Below the pieces are notes generated by a model. The model was not told the origin of the DNA. It worked only from the letters and a program-made list of their open reading frames with translations, and did not search any database. Shown in pieces: positions 1-8,168 of a stretch of 64,000 bases of DNA. Position numbers and translations under genes: made by a program. Position 1 is the stretch's first letter, and every line of letters begins with the position of its first letter. The stretch is from Sinorhizobium garamanticum (GTDB lineage: Bacteria > Pseudomonadota > Alphaproteobacteria > Rhizobiales > Rhizobiaceae): NCBI RefSeq assembly GCF_029892065.1, contig NZ_CP120373.1, forward strand, positions 3,603,001 through 3,667,000, read 5' to 3'.

Positions 1-1651
1 GCTGCGCAAGGCGCGCGAACGCGCGCACGTGTTGGTCGGCCTTGCCATCGCGGTCGCGAACATCGATGAAGTCATCAAGCTGATCCGCCACGCGCCCGAT
101 CCGCAGACCGCGCGCGAGCAGTTGATGGAGCGCCGCTGGCCGGCACATGACGTCGATGCGCTCATTCGTCTGATCGACGATCCGCGTCACCGCATCAATG
201 ACGACGGCACCTACAACCTGTCGGAAGAGCAGGCCCGCGCCATCCTCGACCTGCGCCTGCAGCGCCTGACCGCGCTCGGCCGCGACGAAATCGGCGACGA
301 ACTCAACAAGATCGGCGAGGAGATCAAGGACTACCTCGATATCCTCTCGTCTCGTCTGCGCATCATGTCGATCGTCAAGCAGGAAATGGAAGCTGTCCGC
401 GACGAATTCGGAACGCCCCGGCGCACCGAAATCGCCGAAGGCGGACCCGATATGGATGACGAAGACCTGATCGCGCAGGAAGACATGGTGGTGACGGTTT
501 CCCACCTTGGCTATATCAAGCGCGTGCCGCTGACGACCTACAGGGCGCAGCGCCGTGGCGGCAAGGGCCGATCCGGCATGGCGACGCGGGACGAGGATTT
601 CGTTACCCGGCTATTCGTTGCCAACACCCATACGCCGGTGCTGTTCTTCTCCTCGCGCGGTATCGTCTACAAGGAGAAGGTCTGGCGGCTGCCGATCGGC
701 ACACCGCAATCGCGCGGCAAGGCGCTGATCAACATGCTTCCGCTCGAACCCGGCGAACGCATCACCACGATCATGCCGCTGCCCGAGGACGAAACGACCT
801 GGGAAAACCTGGACGTCATGTTCTCGACCACGCGCGGCACGGTCCGCCGAAACAAGCTCTCGGACTTCGTGCAGGTCAACCGCAACGGCAAGATCGCGAT
901 GAAGCTCGACGAGGAGGGCGACGAAATCCTGTCGGTCGACACCTGCACCGAGCTCGACGATGTGCTGCTGACGACGGCGCTCGGCCAATGCATCCGCTTC
1001 CCGGTCTCTGACGTACGCGTCTTTGCCGGCCGCAATTCGATCGGCGTGCGCGGCATCTCGCTCGGCGACAACGACCGGATCATCTCGATGGCGATCGTCG
1101 GCCATGTCGATGCCGAACCTTGGGAGCGTGCGGCCTATCTGAAGCGCGCAGCGGCCGAGCGGCGCACGAACGGCGAAGAAGAGGAGATCGCTCTGGTCGG
1201 CGAAGAAGTCACCGACGGCGGCGAGCTTTCCAACGAGCGCTACGAGGAACTGAAGGCACGCGAACAGTTCGTGCTGACGGTCTCGGTGAAAGGCTTCGGC
1301 AAGCGTTCGTCCTCTTACGATTTCCGCACCTCCGGCCGCGGCGGCAAGGGCATTCGCGCCACCGACACGTCGAAGACGGCGGAGATCGGCGAACTGGTCG
1401 CCGCATTCCCGATCGAGCTCAACGATCAGATCATGCTCGTCTCAGACGGCGGTCAGCTCATACGAGTGCCCGTCAACGGTATCCGTTTGGCCAGCCGCGC
1501 AACAAAGGGCGTTACGATCTTCTCGACGGCCAAGGATGAGAAGGTCGTATCGGTCGAGCGGATCAGCGAACCGGACGGCGAGGACGAAGTTGTCGACGCC
1601 GCGCTTGGCGAAGGTATCGCGCCGGAGCCACCTGAAGCTTCTGAAGACTGA
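1..1651 (+). CDS. gyrA: DNA gyrase subunit A, C-terminal part (5' end outside window)
   Basis: This is the C-terminal part of the gyrase A subunit, which cuts and religates DNA and wraps it around its beta-pinwheel during negative supercoiling. The frame is open from base 2 and has no true start here. The segment around LVGLAIAVANIDEVI belongs to the breakage-reunion domain. The GyrA box QRRGGKG lies near base 550, followed by repeated GRGGKG-type blades. An acidic insert near bases 1150-1260 (NGEEEEIALVGEEV) interrupts the pinwheel and fits alphaproteobacterial GyrA. The acidic tail ends at base 1651 and a strong terminator follows. Identification is secure; only the N-terminal part is missing. 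Confidence 0.97.
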   Translation, partial: LRKARERAHVLVGLAIAVANIDEVIKLIRHAPDPQTAREQLMERRWPAHDVDALIRLIDDPRHRINDDGTYNLSEEQARAILDLRLQRLTALGRDEIGDELNKIGEEIKDYLDILSSRLRIMSIVKQEMEAVRDEFGTPRRTEIAEGGPDMDDEDLIAQEDMVVTVSHLGYIKRVPLTTYRAQRRGGKGRSGMATRDEDFVTRLFVANTHTPVLFFSSRGIVYKEKVWRLPIGTPQSRGKALINMLPLEPGERITTIMPLPEDETTWENLDVMFSTTRGTVRRNKLSDFVQVNRNGKIAMKLDEEGDEILSVDTCTELDDVLLTTALGQCIRFPVSDVRVFAGRNSIGVRGISLGDNDRIISMAIVGHVDAEPWERAAYLKRAAAERRTNGEEEEIALVGEEVTDGGELSNERYEELKAREQFVLTVSVKGFGKRSSSYDFRTSGRGGKGIRATDTSKTAEIGELVAAFPIELNDQIMLVSDGGQLIRVPVNGIRLASRATKGVTIFSTAKDEKVVSVERISEPDGEDEVVDAALGEGIAPEPPEASED

Positions 1652-1671
1652 TCACACTACCTGAGAGACTG

Positions 1672-1700
1672 AAAAGCCCGCCCTTACCGGCGGGCTTTTT
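1672..1700 (+). terminator. Rho-independent terminator of gyrA
   Basis: An 11-bp perfect stem (AAAAGCCCGCC at 1672-1682 with GGCGGGCTTTT at 1689-1699) closes a 6-nt loop and runs into a T tract. It lies 20 bases after the gyrA stop. The A-rich left arm would also allow termination of the converging LysR-gene transcript. Confidence 0.93.
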
Positions 1701-1721
1701 GTTGGCCTCCATCGGTTGGCG

Positions 1722-2615
1722 TTATTGCCGGATATAGGCTTTGAGTCCCTTGGCCAAAGCGTCAAAGGTGACACGGCAGCGCGGGCTCGCGCGCAAGTTT
1801 TCGTGCATCACGAGCCAGGTTTCGAGCTTCATCTCGAAGGTGTCGGCAAGCACATGGACAAGCTGAGGATCGCGGGTTGCAAGGGCGTTCTGGCAGATGC
1901 CGATGCCGAAGCCGGCACGGATCGCCGCGAGCTGCGCGACATTGCTGTCGGTTTTCAACGCAAATCGCGCTGACGGCAAGTTCGGCGTCCTTGCCATTAT
2001 GGCGCGGATTGCGGCGGTTTGCCGATCGAAACCGATCAGGCTGTGGCGGGAGAGATCATCGATCGTTTCAGGCACGCCGCGACGGTCGAGATAGGACCGA
2101 TGCGCGTGGAAGCCGAGCGGCACAGCGCCGATATGCAGAGCGACCAGCGCATCCTGTTCCGGTCTGACCATACGCACGGCGATATCGGCCTCCTGACGCA
2201 AGAGATCCTCGACGGCGTCCGATGCGGAAAGCTCGATGGAGAGGTCCGGATATGCCCGGTTGAGTTCGGCGAGGATCGCCGGCAAGACCTCGACGCCGAT
2301 CACCTCGCTGGCGCTGACGCGCACGGTTCCGCCAATCGCGCCATGCTGTCCGGAGGCGGCACGGAGCAGGGCGGAGGAGGTGGACGCCAGGGCCTCGGCA
2401 TAGGGCTTCAGTTCCAAGGCTGCATCGGTCGGCAGCAATCCCTGCGGCGAGCGCGTGAACAGCGGGAAACCGAGGGCTTCTTCCAACGCGTCGATGTGAC
2501 GGCCGACGGTCGGCTGCGTCAGCCCAAGTTCGCGCGCTGCCGCTGACAGCGACCCTTCGCTCAGCACCATGAGAAAGGTGCGGTAAAAATCCCAGCTAGG
2601 CTCAGCCTTGTTCAT
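1722..2615 (-). CDS. LysR-family transcriptional regulator
   Basis: LysR-type regulator of about 297 residues. The N-terminal winged helix-turn-helix is visible around LSAAARELGLTQPTVGRHI, followed by the usual LysR effector-binding domain. The gene is divergent from the epimerase-like gene at 2709, so that neighbour is its likely target. The frame could begin at 2642, but a promoter-like TTGTCG-N16-TATACT sits between that ATG and the one at 2615. The start at 2615 gives the usual short stretch before the HTH. Effector and regulon cannot be read from the sequence. Confidence 0.85.
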   Translation of the reverse strand: MNKAEPSWDFYRTFLMVLSEGSLSAAARELGLTQPTVGRHIDALEEALGFPLFTRSPQGLLPTDAALELKPYAEALASTSSALLRAASGQHGAIGGTVRVSASEVIGVEVLPAILAELNRAYPDLSIELSASDAVEDLLRQEADIAVRMVRPEQDALVALHIGAVPLGFHAHRSYLDRRGVPETIDDLSRHSLIGFDRQTAAIRAIMARTPNLPSARFALKTDSNVAQLAAIRAGFGIGICQNALATRDPQLVHVLADTFEMKLETWLVMHENLRASPRCRVTFDALAKGLKAYIRQ

Positions 2616-2622
2616 AAATTTA

Positions 2623-2650
2623 AGTATAGCTGCGATAGCCATTTCGACAA
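2623..2650 (-). promoter_or_regulatory. Putative sigma70 promoter of the LysR gene
   Basis: On the minus strand TTGTCG (2645-2650) and TATACT (2623-2628) are separated by 16 bp. The -10 box ends only 7 bases before the ATG at 2615, so the transcript would be almost leaderless. No Shine-Dalgarno sequence precedes that ATG, which agrees with this reading. Confidence 0.4.
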
Positions 2651-2708
2651 TTCCGTTTGACCTGAATACCGACGATCCTCAACCCATCCAGAACGATGGA
2701 GAGAAAAC

Positions 2709-3734
2709 ATGACGGAAACGCAGGACAAGACGGGAACAGTGCTCGTGCTGGGCGCAACCGGCGGGATAGGCGGCGAGGTCGCCCGCGGCTTTCACCTTCG
2801 CGGGTGGACGGTCCGGGCATTGAATCGGGACGCAGCAAAGGCGTCCAAAAGAGCACCGGCCTTTGAATGGATCCAGGGCGACGCGATGAACGCCGCCGAC
2901 GTGAGAGCTGCAGCCAAGGGCGCGGCGGTCATCATCCACGCGGTCAACCCGCCCGGCTATCGCAACTGGGGCGAACTCGTATTGCCGATGCTCGATAACA
3001 CGATCGCCGCCGCCAATGCTGTCGGTGCGCGCGTCGTCTTGCCCGGTACGATCTACAATTTCGGGCCAGACGCCTTCCCGGTGCTTGAAGAAAATGCATC
3101 ACAGAACCCACGAACGGAAAAGGGCGCCATCCGCAAGGAAATGGAAGCAAGACTGAAGGCTGCGTCCGAGGCCGGTGTTCGTGTCGTCATTCTGCGGGCA
3201 GGGGACTTCTTTGGCCCGGGCGCCGCCAACAATTGGTTCTCTCAAGGCTTGGTGAAGCCCGGAAGACCGCTTACGGCGATCAGCTATCCCGGGAAGAAGG
3301 GAACTGCCCACCAATGGGCCTATTTGCCTGACGTCGCGGAGACGATGATCAGGCTGATCGAGCGGGCGGAGAGCCTTCCGCCATTTGCGGTCTACCATAT
3401 GCGCGGTTTCTTCGATGACGACGGCACCGAGATGATTGCGGCCATCAGGCGCGCTGTCGGGAAGCCTGACCTCAAGGTCAAAAGGTTTCCCTGGTGGCTC
3501 GTCGCCTTTGCGTCACCCTTCGTGCCGCTTTTTAAGGAGCTCAGGGAAATGCGCTATCTTTGGCGCGAGCCGCTCGAGATGCGGAATGATAGGCTGATCG
3601 CCACGCTCGGTGAGGAGCCGCAGACGGCGATAGACGACGCGGTTACGGCAACTCTCGCCTCGCTCGGTTGCCTCCCGCGGGATTGCGGAATGCAGTTGTC
3701 GACCGCGCCGGGACGCCTGAGCGTCAGTTCTTGA
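2709..3734 (+). CDS. NAD(P)-dependent epimerase/dehydratase family protein
   Basis: Protein of 341 residues of the extended/atypical short-chain dehydrogenase superfamily. A Rossmann nucleotide-binding motif GATGGIGG lies at residues 15-22. The rest resembles NAD-dependent epimerases of the NmrA-like or sugar-nucleotide type; the substrate is unknown. A GGAGAG ribosome-binding site precedes the ATG. It is divergent from a LysR regulator, a common regulator-target arrangement. Its last 11 bases overlap the end of the convergent lytic transglycosylase gene. Confidence 0.85.
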   Translation: MTETQDKTGTVLVLGATGGIGGEVARGFHLRGWTVRALNRDAAKASKRAPAFEWIQGDAMNAADVRAAAKGAAVIIHAVNPPGYRNWGELVLPMLDNTIAAANAVGARVVLPGTIYNFGPDAFPVLEENASQNPRTEKGAIRKEMEARLKAASEAGVRVVILRAGDFFGPGAANNWFSQGLVKPGRPLTAISYPGKKGTAHQWAYLPDVAETMIRLIERAESLPPFAVYHMRGFFDDDGTEMIAAIRRAVGKPDLKVKRFPWWLVAFASPFVPLFKELREMRYLWREPLEMRNDRLIATLGEEPQTAIDDAVTATLASLGCLPRDCGMQLSTAPGRLSVSS

Positions 3735-4665
3735 AAACGATACAGGCGCCGCCGCTCTTGCGAACGGCGGCGCAAAGCTCGTTTGCCTCGGCGCGCGTCT
3801 GCCTACCGATGCGGGCCGCGTACCGTCTTCTCGCTCCGAAGGCGCCGTTGCGCTCCCGCACGAGGACCGCCTTTTCGGTGTTGATTGGCGCCGGCAGTCT
3901 CTTCACCGCGTGCAAGAACAAGCGCTGCGCAACGGACTTCTGGTAATGCGCCGACAGCTGGACACCCCAAGGCGCCCAGACGGCCTCGTCGGCTATGACG
4001 AGCTCGCGCAACCGACGGGTATTGGCTAGCGCGACGCAGCCATCAAGGAAGCTCTTGTCCTTGTCGAGCTCAAGATTGAGCAACTTCGGTGGATTGTCGC
4101 GCCAGTCTTCGACGGGATAGGCTGTGATCGCCAAAACGTAATCGCGCGTCTCGTAGGGGAGCCGGTCGTTATCGAGGAAGCGCTCAAGGCCTGCCTCACC
4201 AGCATTGTAGGCCGCCGCGGCAAAGCCAAGATTGCCATAGCGCGATTTCAGCTCACTCAAATACTCCGCCGATTTGCCGAGCGCCGCCACAGCATCGAAA
4301 CTGTCCGCCAAGCCGCGCAGCTTTGCCGTTGCCGGCATGAACTGGGCAATTCCCTCGGCACCCTTCGGACTGATGGCGTCCGGTTGAAAAAGGCTTTCGC
4401 GCCAGATCAACCGGGCGAAGAAAGGCGCGGGCAGGTCGTTCGCTAGGGCATAGTGTTCAATGATGCCGCAAACATCTCGTGCAAAATTGTCGGGGCTGAT
4501 GCAGAGACGAAGAGACGGGTTTGCCGCGGAGACGCCCGAATAGAGGCACTTTCGCGCAGGGACCGGTGGCGCATCGGTGCGGGCCTGGGCAGCACCTGAG
4601 ACCGTCGCGCAAAGGCCAACTGCGAGCGACAACGCGGCCCCGGCAGCGCGCGCCAGACGTCCCAT
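3724..4665 (-). CDS. Lytic transglycosylase, SLT domain, exported
   Basis: Periplasmic murein-cleaving enzyme of the soluble lytic transglycosylase (SLT/MltE-like) fold, 313 residues from the ATG at 4665. That start exposes a clean signal peptide (positive MGRLAR, hydrophobic core, AQA cleavage region). The catalytic glutamate is in LIWRES (Glu90), followed by the lysozyme-like GAEGIAQFMP and AAYNAGE motifs. The C-terminal ~50 residues resemble a SPOR-like peptidoglycan-binding fold, which is an inference. An earlier ATG at 4752 would add a basic leader that hides the signal peptide. Confidence 0.87.
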   Translation of the reverse strand: MGRLARAAGAALSLAVGLCATVSGAAQARTDAPPVPARKCLYSGVSAANPSLRLCISPDNFARDVCGIIEHYALANDLPAPFFARLIWRESLFQPDAISPKGAEGIAQFMPATAKLRGLADSFDAVAALGKSAEYLSELKSRYGNLGFAAAAYNAGEAGLERFLDNDRLPYETRDYVLAITAYPVEDWRDNPPKLLNLELDKDKSFLDGCVALANTRRLRELVIADEAVWAPWGVQLSAHYQKSVAQRLFLHAVKRLPAPINTEKAVLVRERNGAFGARRRYAARIGRQTRAEANELCAAVRKSGGACIVFKN

Positions 4666-4786
4666 TCGGTTGCCCCAGATGCGGCATCTGCGCGCTCTGC
4701 TCTGTTCGACCATGCGGCTCCTCAGTGACGAACGAGTGAGCATACATAGCATCTTCGCCGATAACGAAAAACAGGCGAAGACAACC

Positions 4787-5296
4787 TCAGCGTGGCGAAC
4801 CGGTGCGCAGGATCAGTTGCATGAAGGTCAGATCAAGCCAGCGGCCGAACTTCGTGCCGACTTCCTTCATATGGCCAGTTTGCTCGAAGCCCAACTGCTC
4901 ATGCAGCCGGATCGAGGGGAGGTTGCTCGCTTCGATCCCGGCGACCATCACATGCTTACCAAGTGCCTCGGCGCGCTCGATGAGCGCGACCATCAACGCT
5001 CGCCCGACACCGCCACCGCGCCGATCGCTGCGCACATAGACCGAATGCTCGACCGTGTGGCGATAGCCGTCGAAGGCACGCCATTCGCCGAAGGAGGCGT
5101 AGCCGATAATTTCGCCCGCGTCGGAGACGGCAACGAGCACGGGGAAACCGGCCGACTTTCGCGCCTTGAGCCAGGCTGCACGATTGGCGACATCCACGAG
5201 TGTCTCGTTCCAGATCGCTGTCGTGTTCGCCACTGCATCGTTGTAGATGTCACGAATGGCTTCGAGATCGCTATCAGCCGCATCCCTGATCTGCAT
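4787..5296 (-). CDS. GNAT N-acetyltransferase, phosphinothricin acetyltransferase-like
   Basis: A 169-residue acetyl-CoA-dependent acetyltransferase. The sequence reads as a PAT/YncA-type GNAT: IRDIYNDAV near the N terminus, the acetyl-CoA loop RRGGGVGRAL in the middle, and LHEQLGFEQTGHMKEVG toward the end. Members acetylate methionine-derivative or phosphinothricin-like amines; the substrate here is not determined. A GGGAGAG ribosome-binding site precedes the ATG. Confidence 0.9.
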   Translation of the reverse strand: MQIRDAADSDLEAIRDIYNDAVANTTAIWNETLVDVANRAAWLKARKSAGFPVLVAVSDAGEIIGYASFGEWRAFDGYRHTVEHSVYVRSDRRGGGVGRALMVALIERAEALGKHVMVAGIEASNLPSIRLHEQLGFEQTGHMKEVGTKFGRWLDLTFMQLILRTGSPR

Positions 5297-5363
5297 GTTG
5301 CTCTCCCTGACTGCTGTCGATCCAGAGCGCTGCTACGCGGCGCCATCGAGAACGCCGTGAGCT

Positions 5364-6158
5364 TTAGCGGTTCAAGGCAGCCGCGGCAATCTCCGCCATT
5401 GCAAGCGGATGTTCGGCACTTTCGCCGTCCTCAAGAAACCAGGCGGCCGATAGGCCGGCATAGGCGAGGACCCACTGAAGAACACGCCGCGGTTCGAGCG
5501 ATGCCTCATCCGTCACGACAGCGAGTTGTTTCTCCAATCGGCCGGGAGCCGTGGCGATCGGCAACTCGGGATTACAAAAAAGGTTCGCGTAGTCGAAGCC
5601 ACGCTCTCCGTGGAGGCGTTTTGGATCGATGGCGAGCCAGCCGCGTTCACCGAAATCGAGAATGTTCCCATGGTGAATGTCGCCGTGCAGCACGCTCGGC
5701 GGATGAGGATCAGAGAATAGCGCTCTTGCTGCGCCAGCGCAGATCTCGAACAGGCCGCCCTCGGCACGCGCCACCGGCTCCAGTGCCTCAAACCATCGCT
5801 CGAGCGGGACGAGTTCCGGAAGCGGCGTCGAGCGGGGAGCATGCAGCGCGGCGACCGTGCGGCAAATGACACGGGTTGCAGCATCATCGCCGCCGGTCAT
5901 GGCCATGTGGAAAAGAGACCGCCGGCTCTCCGCGCGTTCCAGGAGAATGGCTTCACCCTCCTCGGCATAGACGCGTGCGGCTCCGTGACCATCCCACCAT
6001 TGCATGAGCCGCCCGCCGAATTTTTCCTCCGCTTCCTGCGCAATCTTGAGCATTGCCGGCAGGCCACGCCAGCGTACCGGCAGCAGCTGGCTCGAACGGG
6101 TGGTGATCGCCTCGCCTTCAGGCACGAGCGACCATTTCTTAATCCAGGAAGCAAACAT
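5364..6158 (-). CDS. Aminoglycoside 6-phosphotransferase (streptomycin kinase) family
   Basis: Protein of 264 residues matching the APH(6)/hydroxyurea phosphotransferase family, which transfers phosphate from ATP to streptomycin. The catalytic loop HGDIHHGN is at residues 158-165 and the metal-binding IDPK at 177-180. The N terminus (LVPEG, LLPVRW) is typical of the family. It sits among core metabolic genes with no mobile element beside it, so it looks like a resident chromosomal kinase. Whether it gives resistance cannot be told from sequence. Confidence 0.87.
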   Translation of the reverse strand: MFASWIKKWSLVPEGEAITTRSSQLLPVRWRGLPAMLKIAQEAEEKFGGRLMQWWDGHGAARVYAEEGEAILLERAESRRSLFHMAMTGGDDAATRVICRTVAALHAPRSTPLPELVPLERWFEALEPVARAEGGLFEICAGAARALFSDPHPPSVLHGDIHHGNILDFGERGWLAIDPKRLHGERGFDYANLFCNPELPIATAPGRLEKQLAVVTDEASLEPRRVLQWVLAYAGLSAAWFLEDGESAEHPLAMAEIAAAALNR

Positions 6159-6189
6159 TAGGACACGATGAGCATTTCTTTACTCGAAA

Positions 6190-6210
6190 GGGCCCCGCGT
6201 TGCGGGGCCC
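6190..6210 (-). terminator. Terminator hairpin after the ene-reductase gene
   Basis: A perfect 9-bp stem GGGCCCCGC / GCGGGGCCC with a 3-nt loop lies 19 bases after the stop of the minus-strand reductase gene. The following minus-strand sequence has only a short T stretch, so termination may be moderate. Confidence 0.7.
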
Positions 6211-6228
6211 TCCGTTCGGGTTTAGGTC

Positions 6229-7350
6229 TCAAGCCACCTGCTCAAGTAGCGGATAGTCGGTATATCCCTTTGCGCCGCCGCCGTAGAAGGTTGTCTGATC
6301 GGGCGCATTGAGCGGGGCGCCATCCTTCAGCCGGCGGACGAGATCCGGGTTGGCAATGAACGGCTTGCCGAAAGCGACCAGATCGGCCTCACCACTTTCG
6401 ACGGTTCTGGCCGCGAGGTCGCGATCGTATCCATTGTTCGCCATCCAGGCAGCCTTGCCGCCGACGGCGGCGTAAGCAGCGCGCAGCCCGGCGTAGTCGA
6501 AGGGGCGATCGCCCTGCTGGTGATCGCGCGCGCCGCCCGTCGCACCTTCAACGACGTGAATATAGGCGAGCTGATAGCGAGCGAGCTTTTCCACCACGTA
6601 GGTGAAGAGTGCCTGCGGCTCCGGGTCAAAGGCATCATTGGACGGAGTGACCGGCGAAATGCGGATACCCACACGGCCCGCTCCGATCTCCTTCGTGATC
6701 ACGTCAACGACCTCGAAGAGAAAGCGCGCGCGATTCTCGATCGAGCCGCCATAGGCGTCGGTGCGCTTGTTGGAGCTGGAGCGAAGGAACTGGTCGATCA
6801 GATAACCGTTCGCGGCGTGAATTTCGACACCGTCGAACCCGACATCGATCGCGGCGCGCGCGGCCTTGCGGTAGTCTTCGACGATGCCGGCAATTTCCGC
6901 CAGTTCCAGCGCGCGAGGCTCAGACGTTTCGGCGAAGCTGCCGGTTCCGTCCCCGTTTACAAGATAGGTCTTCGACTTTGCCCGGATCGCCGACGGAGCC
7001 ACGGGCTGACCGCCATTTGGCTGGAGAGAGGTGTACGAAATACGGCCGACATGCCACATCTGGACGACGATCTTGCCGCCAGCCTTGTGAACGGCATCCG
7101 TCACCTTGCGCCAACCTTCGAGCGCCTCGGGCGTATAGAGGCCCGGAACGTCCGCATAGCCTTGCCCCTGCTGGGTGATCGCCGTCGCTTCGGTAATCAG
7201 CAAGCCGGCGGAAGCGCGCTGCTCGTAGTAGGTGGCGTTCAGCGTATTGGGGACCGCTTTCGGCGAGCGATTGCGGGTGAGCGGAGCCATCACGACACGG
7301 TTCTTGAGCGTGACGTCGCCGATCGTAATCGGGTCGAAAAGAGAAGCCAT
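6229..7350 (-). CDS. nemA: Old yellow enzyme family FMN ene-reductase (NemA-like)
   Basis: A 373-residue TIM-barrel flavoenzyme that reduces activated C=C bonds or nitro and maleimide electrophiles with NAD(P)H. Family signatures are the N-terminal ITIGDVTLKNRVVMAPLTRNR, the substrate-binding pair in EIHAANGYL (His178, Asn181), and SIENRARF. It is 46 bases downstream of an ArsR-type regulator on the same strand, so the two probably form an operon. The cysteine pair in that regulator suggests induction by electrophiles or metals (inference). The nemA symbol denotes the closest-looking family, not a proven orthologue. Confidence 0.9.
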   Translation of the reverse strand: MASLFDPITIGDVTLKNRVVMAPLTRNRSPKAVPNTLNATYYEQRASAGLLITEATAITQQGQGYADVPGLYTPEALEGWRKVTDAVHKAGGKIVVQMWHVGRISYTSLQPNGGQPVAPSAIRAKSKTYLVNGDGTGSFAETSEPRALELAEIAGIVEDYRKAARAAIDVGFDGVEIHAANGYLIDQFLRSSSNKRTDAYGGSIENRARFLFEVVDVITKEIGAGRVGIRISPVTPSNDAFDPEPQALFTYVVEKLARYQLAYIHVVEGATGGARDHQQGDRPFDYAGLRAAYAAVGGKAAWMANNGYDRDLAARTVESGEADLVAFGKPFIANPDLVRRLKDGAPLNAPDQTTFYGGGAKGYTDYPLLEQVA

Positions 7351-7396
7351 GAAATGTCCTTTCCGTTTCGGTTGAGACTTGGGAGGAAGAATGGCG

Positions 7397-7687
7397 TCAA
7401 AGGTTGCCGATAGCCTTCAGGAACTCGGCGATCGTTTCCTCGTTGCGCTTGTAAAAGACCCATTGGCCAACACGGCGGTTCGTCACCAAGCCGGCGCGCT
7501 GCAGTACTGCGAGGTGAGACGAGACGGTCGATTGCGACAGTCCGCAACGTTCGAACTGCCCGGCGCAGACGCCCATCTCAAGAGGATGCTCCTGAGCGGA
7601 AAAATGCACCTCTGGCTCCTTCAGCCATGTGAGGATGTCCATACGGGCCGGATGCGCCAACGCCTTCAGGATTTCGTCTTTGTCCAT
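7397..7687 (-). CDS. ArsR-family transcriptional regulator
   Basis: A 96-residue winged-helix repressor. The HTH is at SQSTVSSHLAVLQRAGLV and the wing at NRRVGQWVFYKRN. Two cysteines (Cys41 and Cys48 in GVCAGQFERCG) sit just before the recognition helix, where ligand- or redox-sensing cysteines occur in some ArsR proteins. It is first in an apparent operon with the ene-reductase. In S. meliloti an ArsR gene occupies the same position next to the AbcR sRNAs (recalled synteny). Confidence 0.9.
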   Translation of the reverse strand: MDKDEILKALAHPARMDILTWLKEPEVHFSAQEHPLEMGVCAGQFERCGLSQSTVSSHLAVLQRAGLVTNRRVGQWVFYKRNEETIAEFLKAIGNL

Positions 7688-7711
7688 TGTAAATCGCCGT
7701 ACCTAGTTGCA

Positions 7712-7739
7712 TCGATATATGTATCGAGAAAATTCGATA
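7712..7739. promoter_or_regulatory. Putative operator of the ArsR/ene-reductase operon
   Basis: TCGATA-TATG-TATCGA (7712-7727) is a perfect 6-bp inverted repeat, followed by a third TCGATA at 7734-7739. It begins 24 bases upstream of the ArsR start, where an autoregulatory ArsR operator is expected. Function is inferred from position and symmetry. Confidence 0.5.
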
Positions 7740-7815
7740 TACAAATCACATGCCCGTGATTTCGAGAGCCCGGCAACCTTCTGGAATCGATCCGAAGTCG
7801 CGCTGTTTCACGGGC

Positions 7816-7930
7816 AAAAAAAGAGGGCCACAAGAAAACTTGGGCCCTTACAGTTGTGAAGGTTTCAAACCTCCAGAGGGGAACAGCTGCTGCGGCGGCT
7901 GGGAGGAGAATGCCGCCAATGCATCAGCCA
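7816..7930 (-). ncRNA. abcR2: AbcR-family trans-acting sRNA, ArsR-proximal copy
   Basis: One of two tandem homologous sRNAs (about 115 nt) of the rhizobial AbcR family, which are Hfq-dependent repressors of ABC-transporter and other mRNAs. It contains the anti-Shine-Dalgarno motif CUCCCAG (complement of 7899-7905) and a GUUCCCCUCUGGAGG block. The 3' end is a Rho-independent terminator: GGGCC..GGCCC stem followed by seven T on the minus strand (7816-7822). A 28-nt block is identical to the other copy. In S. meliloti the pair lies between the same flanking genes. Assigning this copy as AbcR2 (SmrC15) rests on length and order and is tentative. Confidence 0.9.
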
Positions 7931-7935
7931 AAAGG

Positions 7936-7964
7936 CATATGGGGAGGGAAATGGCGGCTTTCAA
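7936..7964 (-). promoter_or_regulatory. Promoter of the ArsR-proximal AbcR sRNA
   Basis: On the minus strand TTGAAA (7959-7964), a 17-bp spacer and CATATG (7936-7941) precede the inferred start at about 7930. Spacing is ideal for a sigma70 promoter, and the start gives a 115-nt RNA ending at the T tract. Confidence 0.6.
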
Positions 7965-8014
7965 TAGCTCGCTCTGCGTTTTTCTCAACTGACGGCTGTG
8001 AGCAAACGGCGGAC

Positions 8015-8134
8015 AAAAAAAGAGGGCCGCAAGAAAACTTGGGCCCTTGTAGTTGTGAAGGTAATAAGAACCTCCAGAGGGGAACAGCTGCTGCGGTGGC
8101 ACTGGGAGGAGAAGCCACCAAGATGCATCAGCTG
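8015..8134 (-). ncRNA. abcR1: AbcR-family trans-acting sRNA, lsrB-proximal copy
   Basis: Second tandem AbcR homologue, about 120 nt. It repeats the CUCCCAG motif (complement of 8102-8108), the 28-nt block at 8069-8096 that is identical to the first copy, and the same GGGCC..GGCCC terminator with seven T (8015-8021). The two 3' ends are 199 bases apart. Differences concentrate in the 5' stem and the linker, as expected for copies with separate promoters and partly different targets. The AbcR1 (SmrC16) label is tentative. Confidence 0.9.
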
Positions 8135-8139
8135 AGTTT

Positions 8140-8168
8140 GGTATGCTGTTTTTTTGGGCGCGCAGCAA
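8140..8168 (-). promoter_or_regulatory. Promoter of the lsrB-proximal AbcR sRNA
   Basis: By alignment with the other copy, TTGCTG (8163-8168), 17 bp and CATACC (8140-8145) precede the start near 8134. The boxes are weaker than in the sister copy, so an activator may be needed. In Brucella the LsrB orthologue VtlR activates an abcR gene (recalled), and lsrB is the adjacent gene here. Confidence 0.45.

Noticed and set aside
4577..5869. 430-codon plus-strand frame
   Set aside because: It runs across the antisense of three minus-strand genes, each with clear catalytic motifs.
6520..7413. 297-codon plus-strand frame
   Set aside because: Antisense of the ene-reductase gene.
7811..8168. Possible CRISPR array or short tandem repeat
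   Set aside because: Only two long units ~199 bases apart, each with promoter and terminator; they are sRNA genes. No CRISPR array or cas gene exists in the window.
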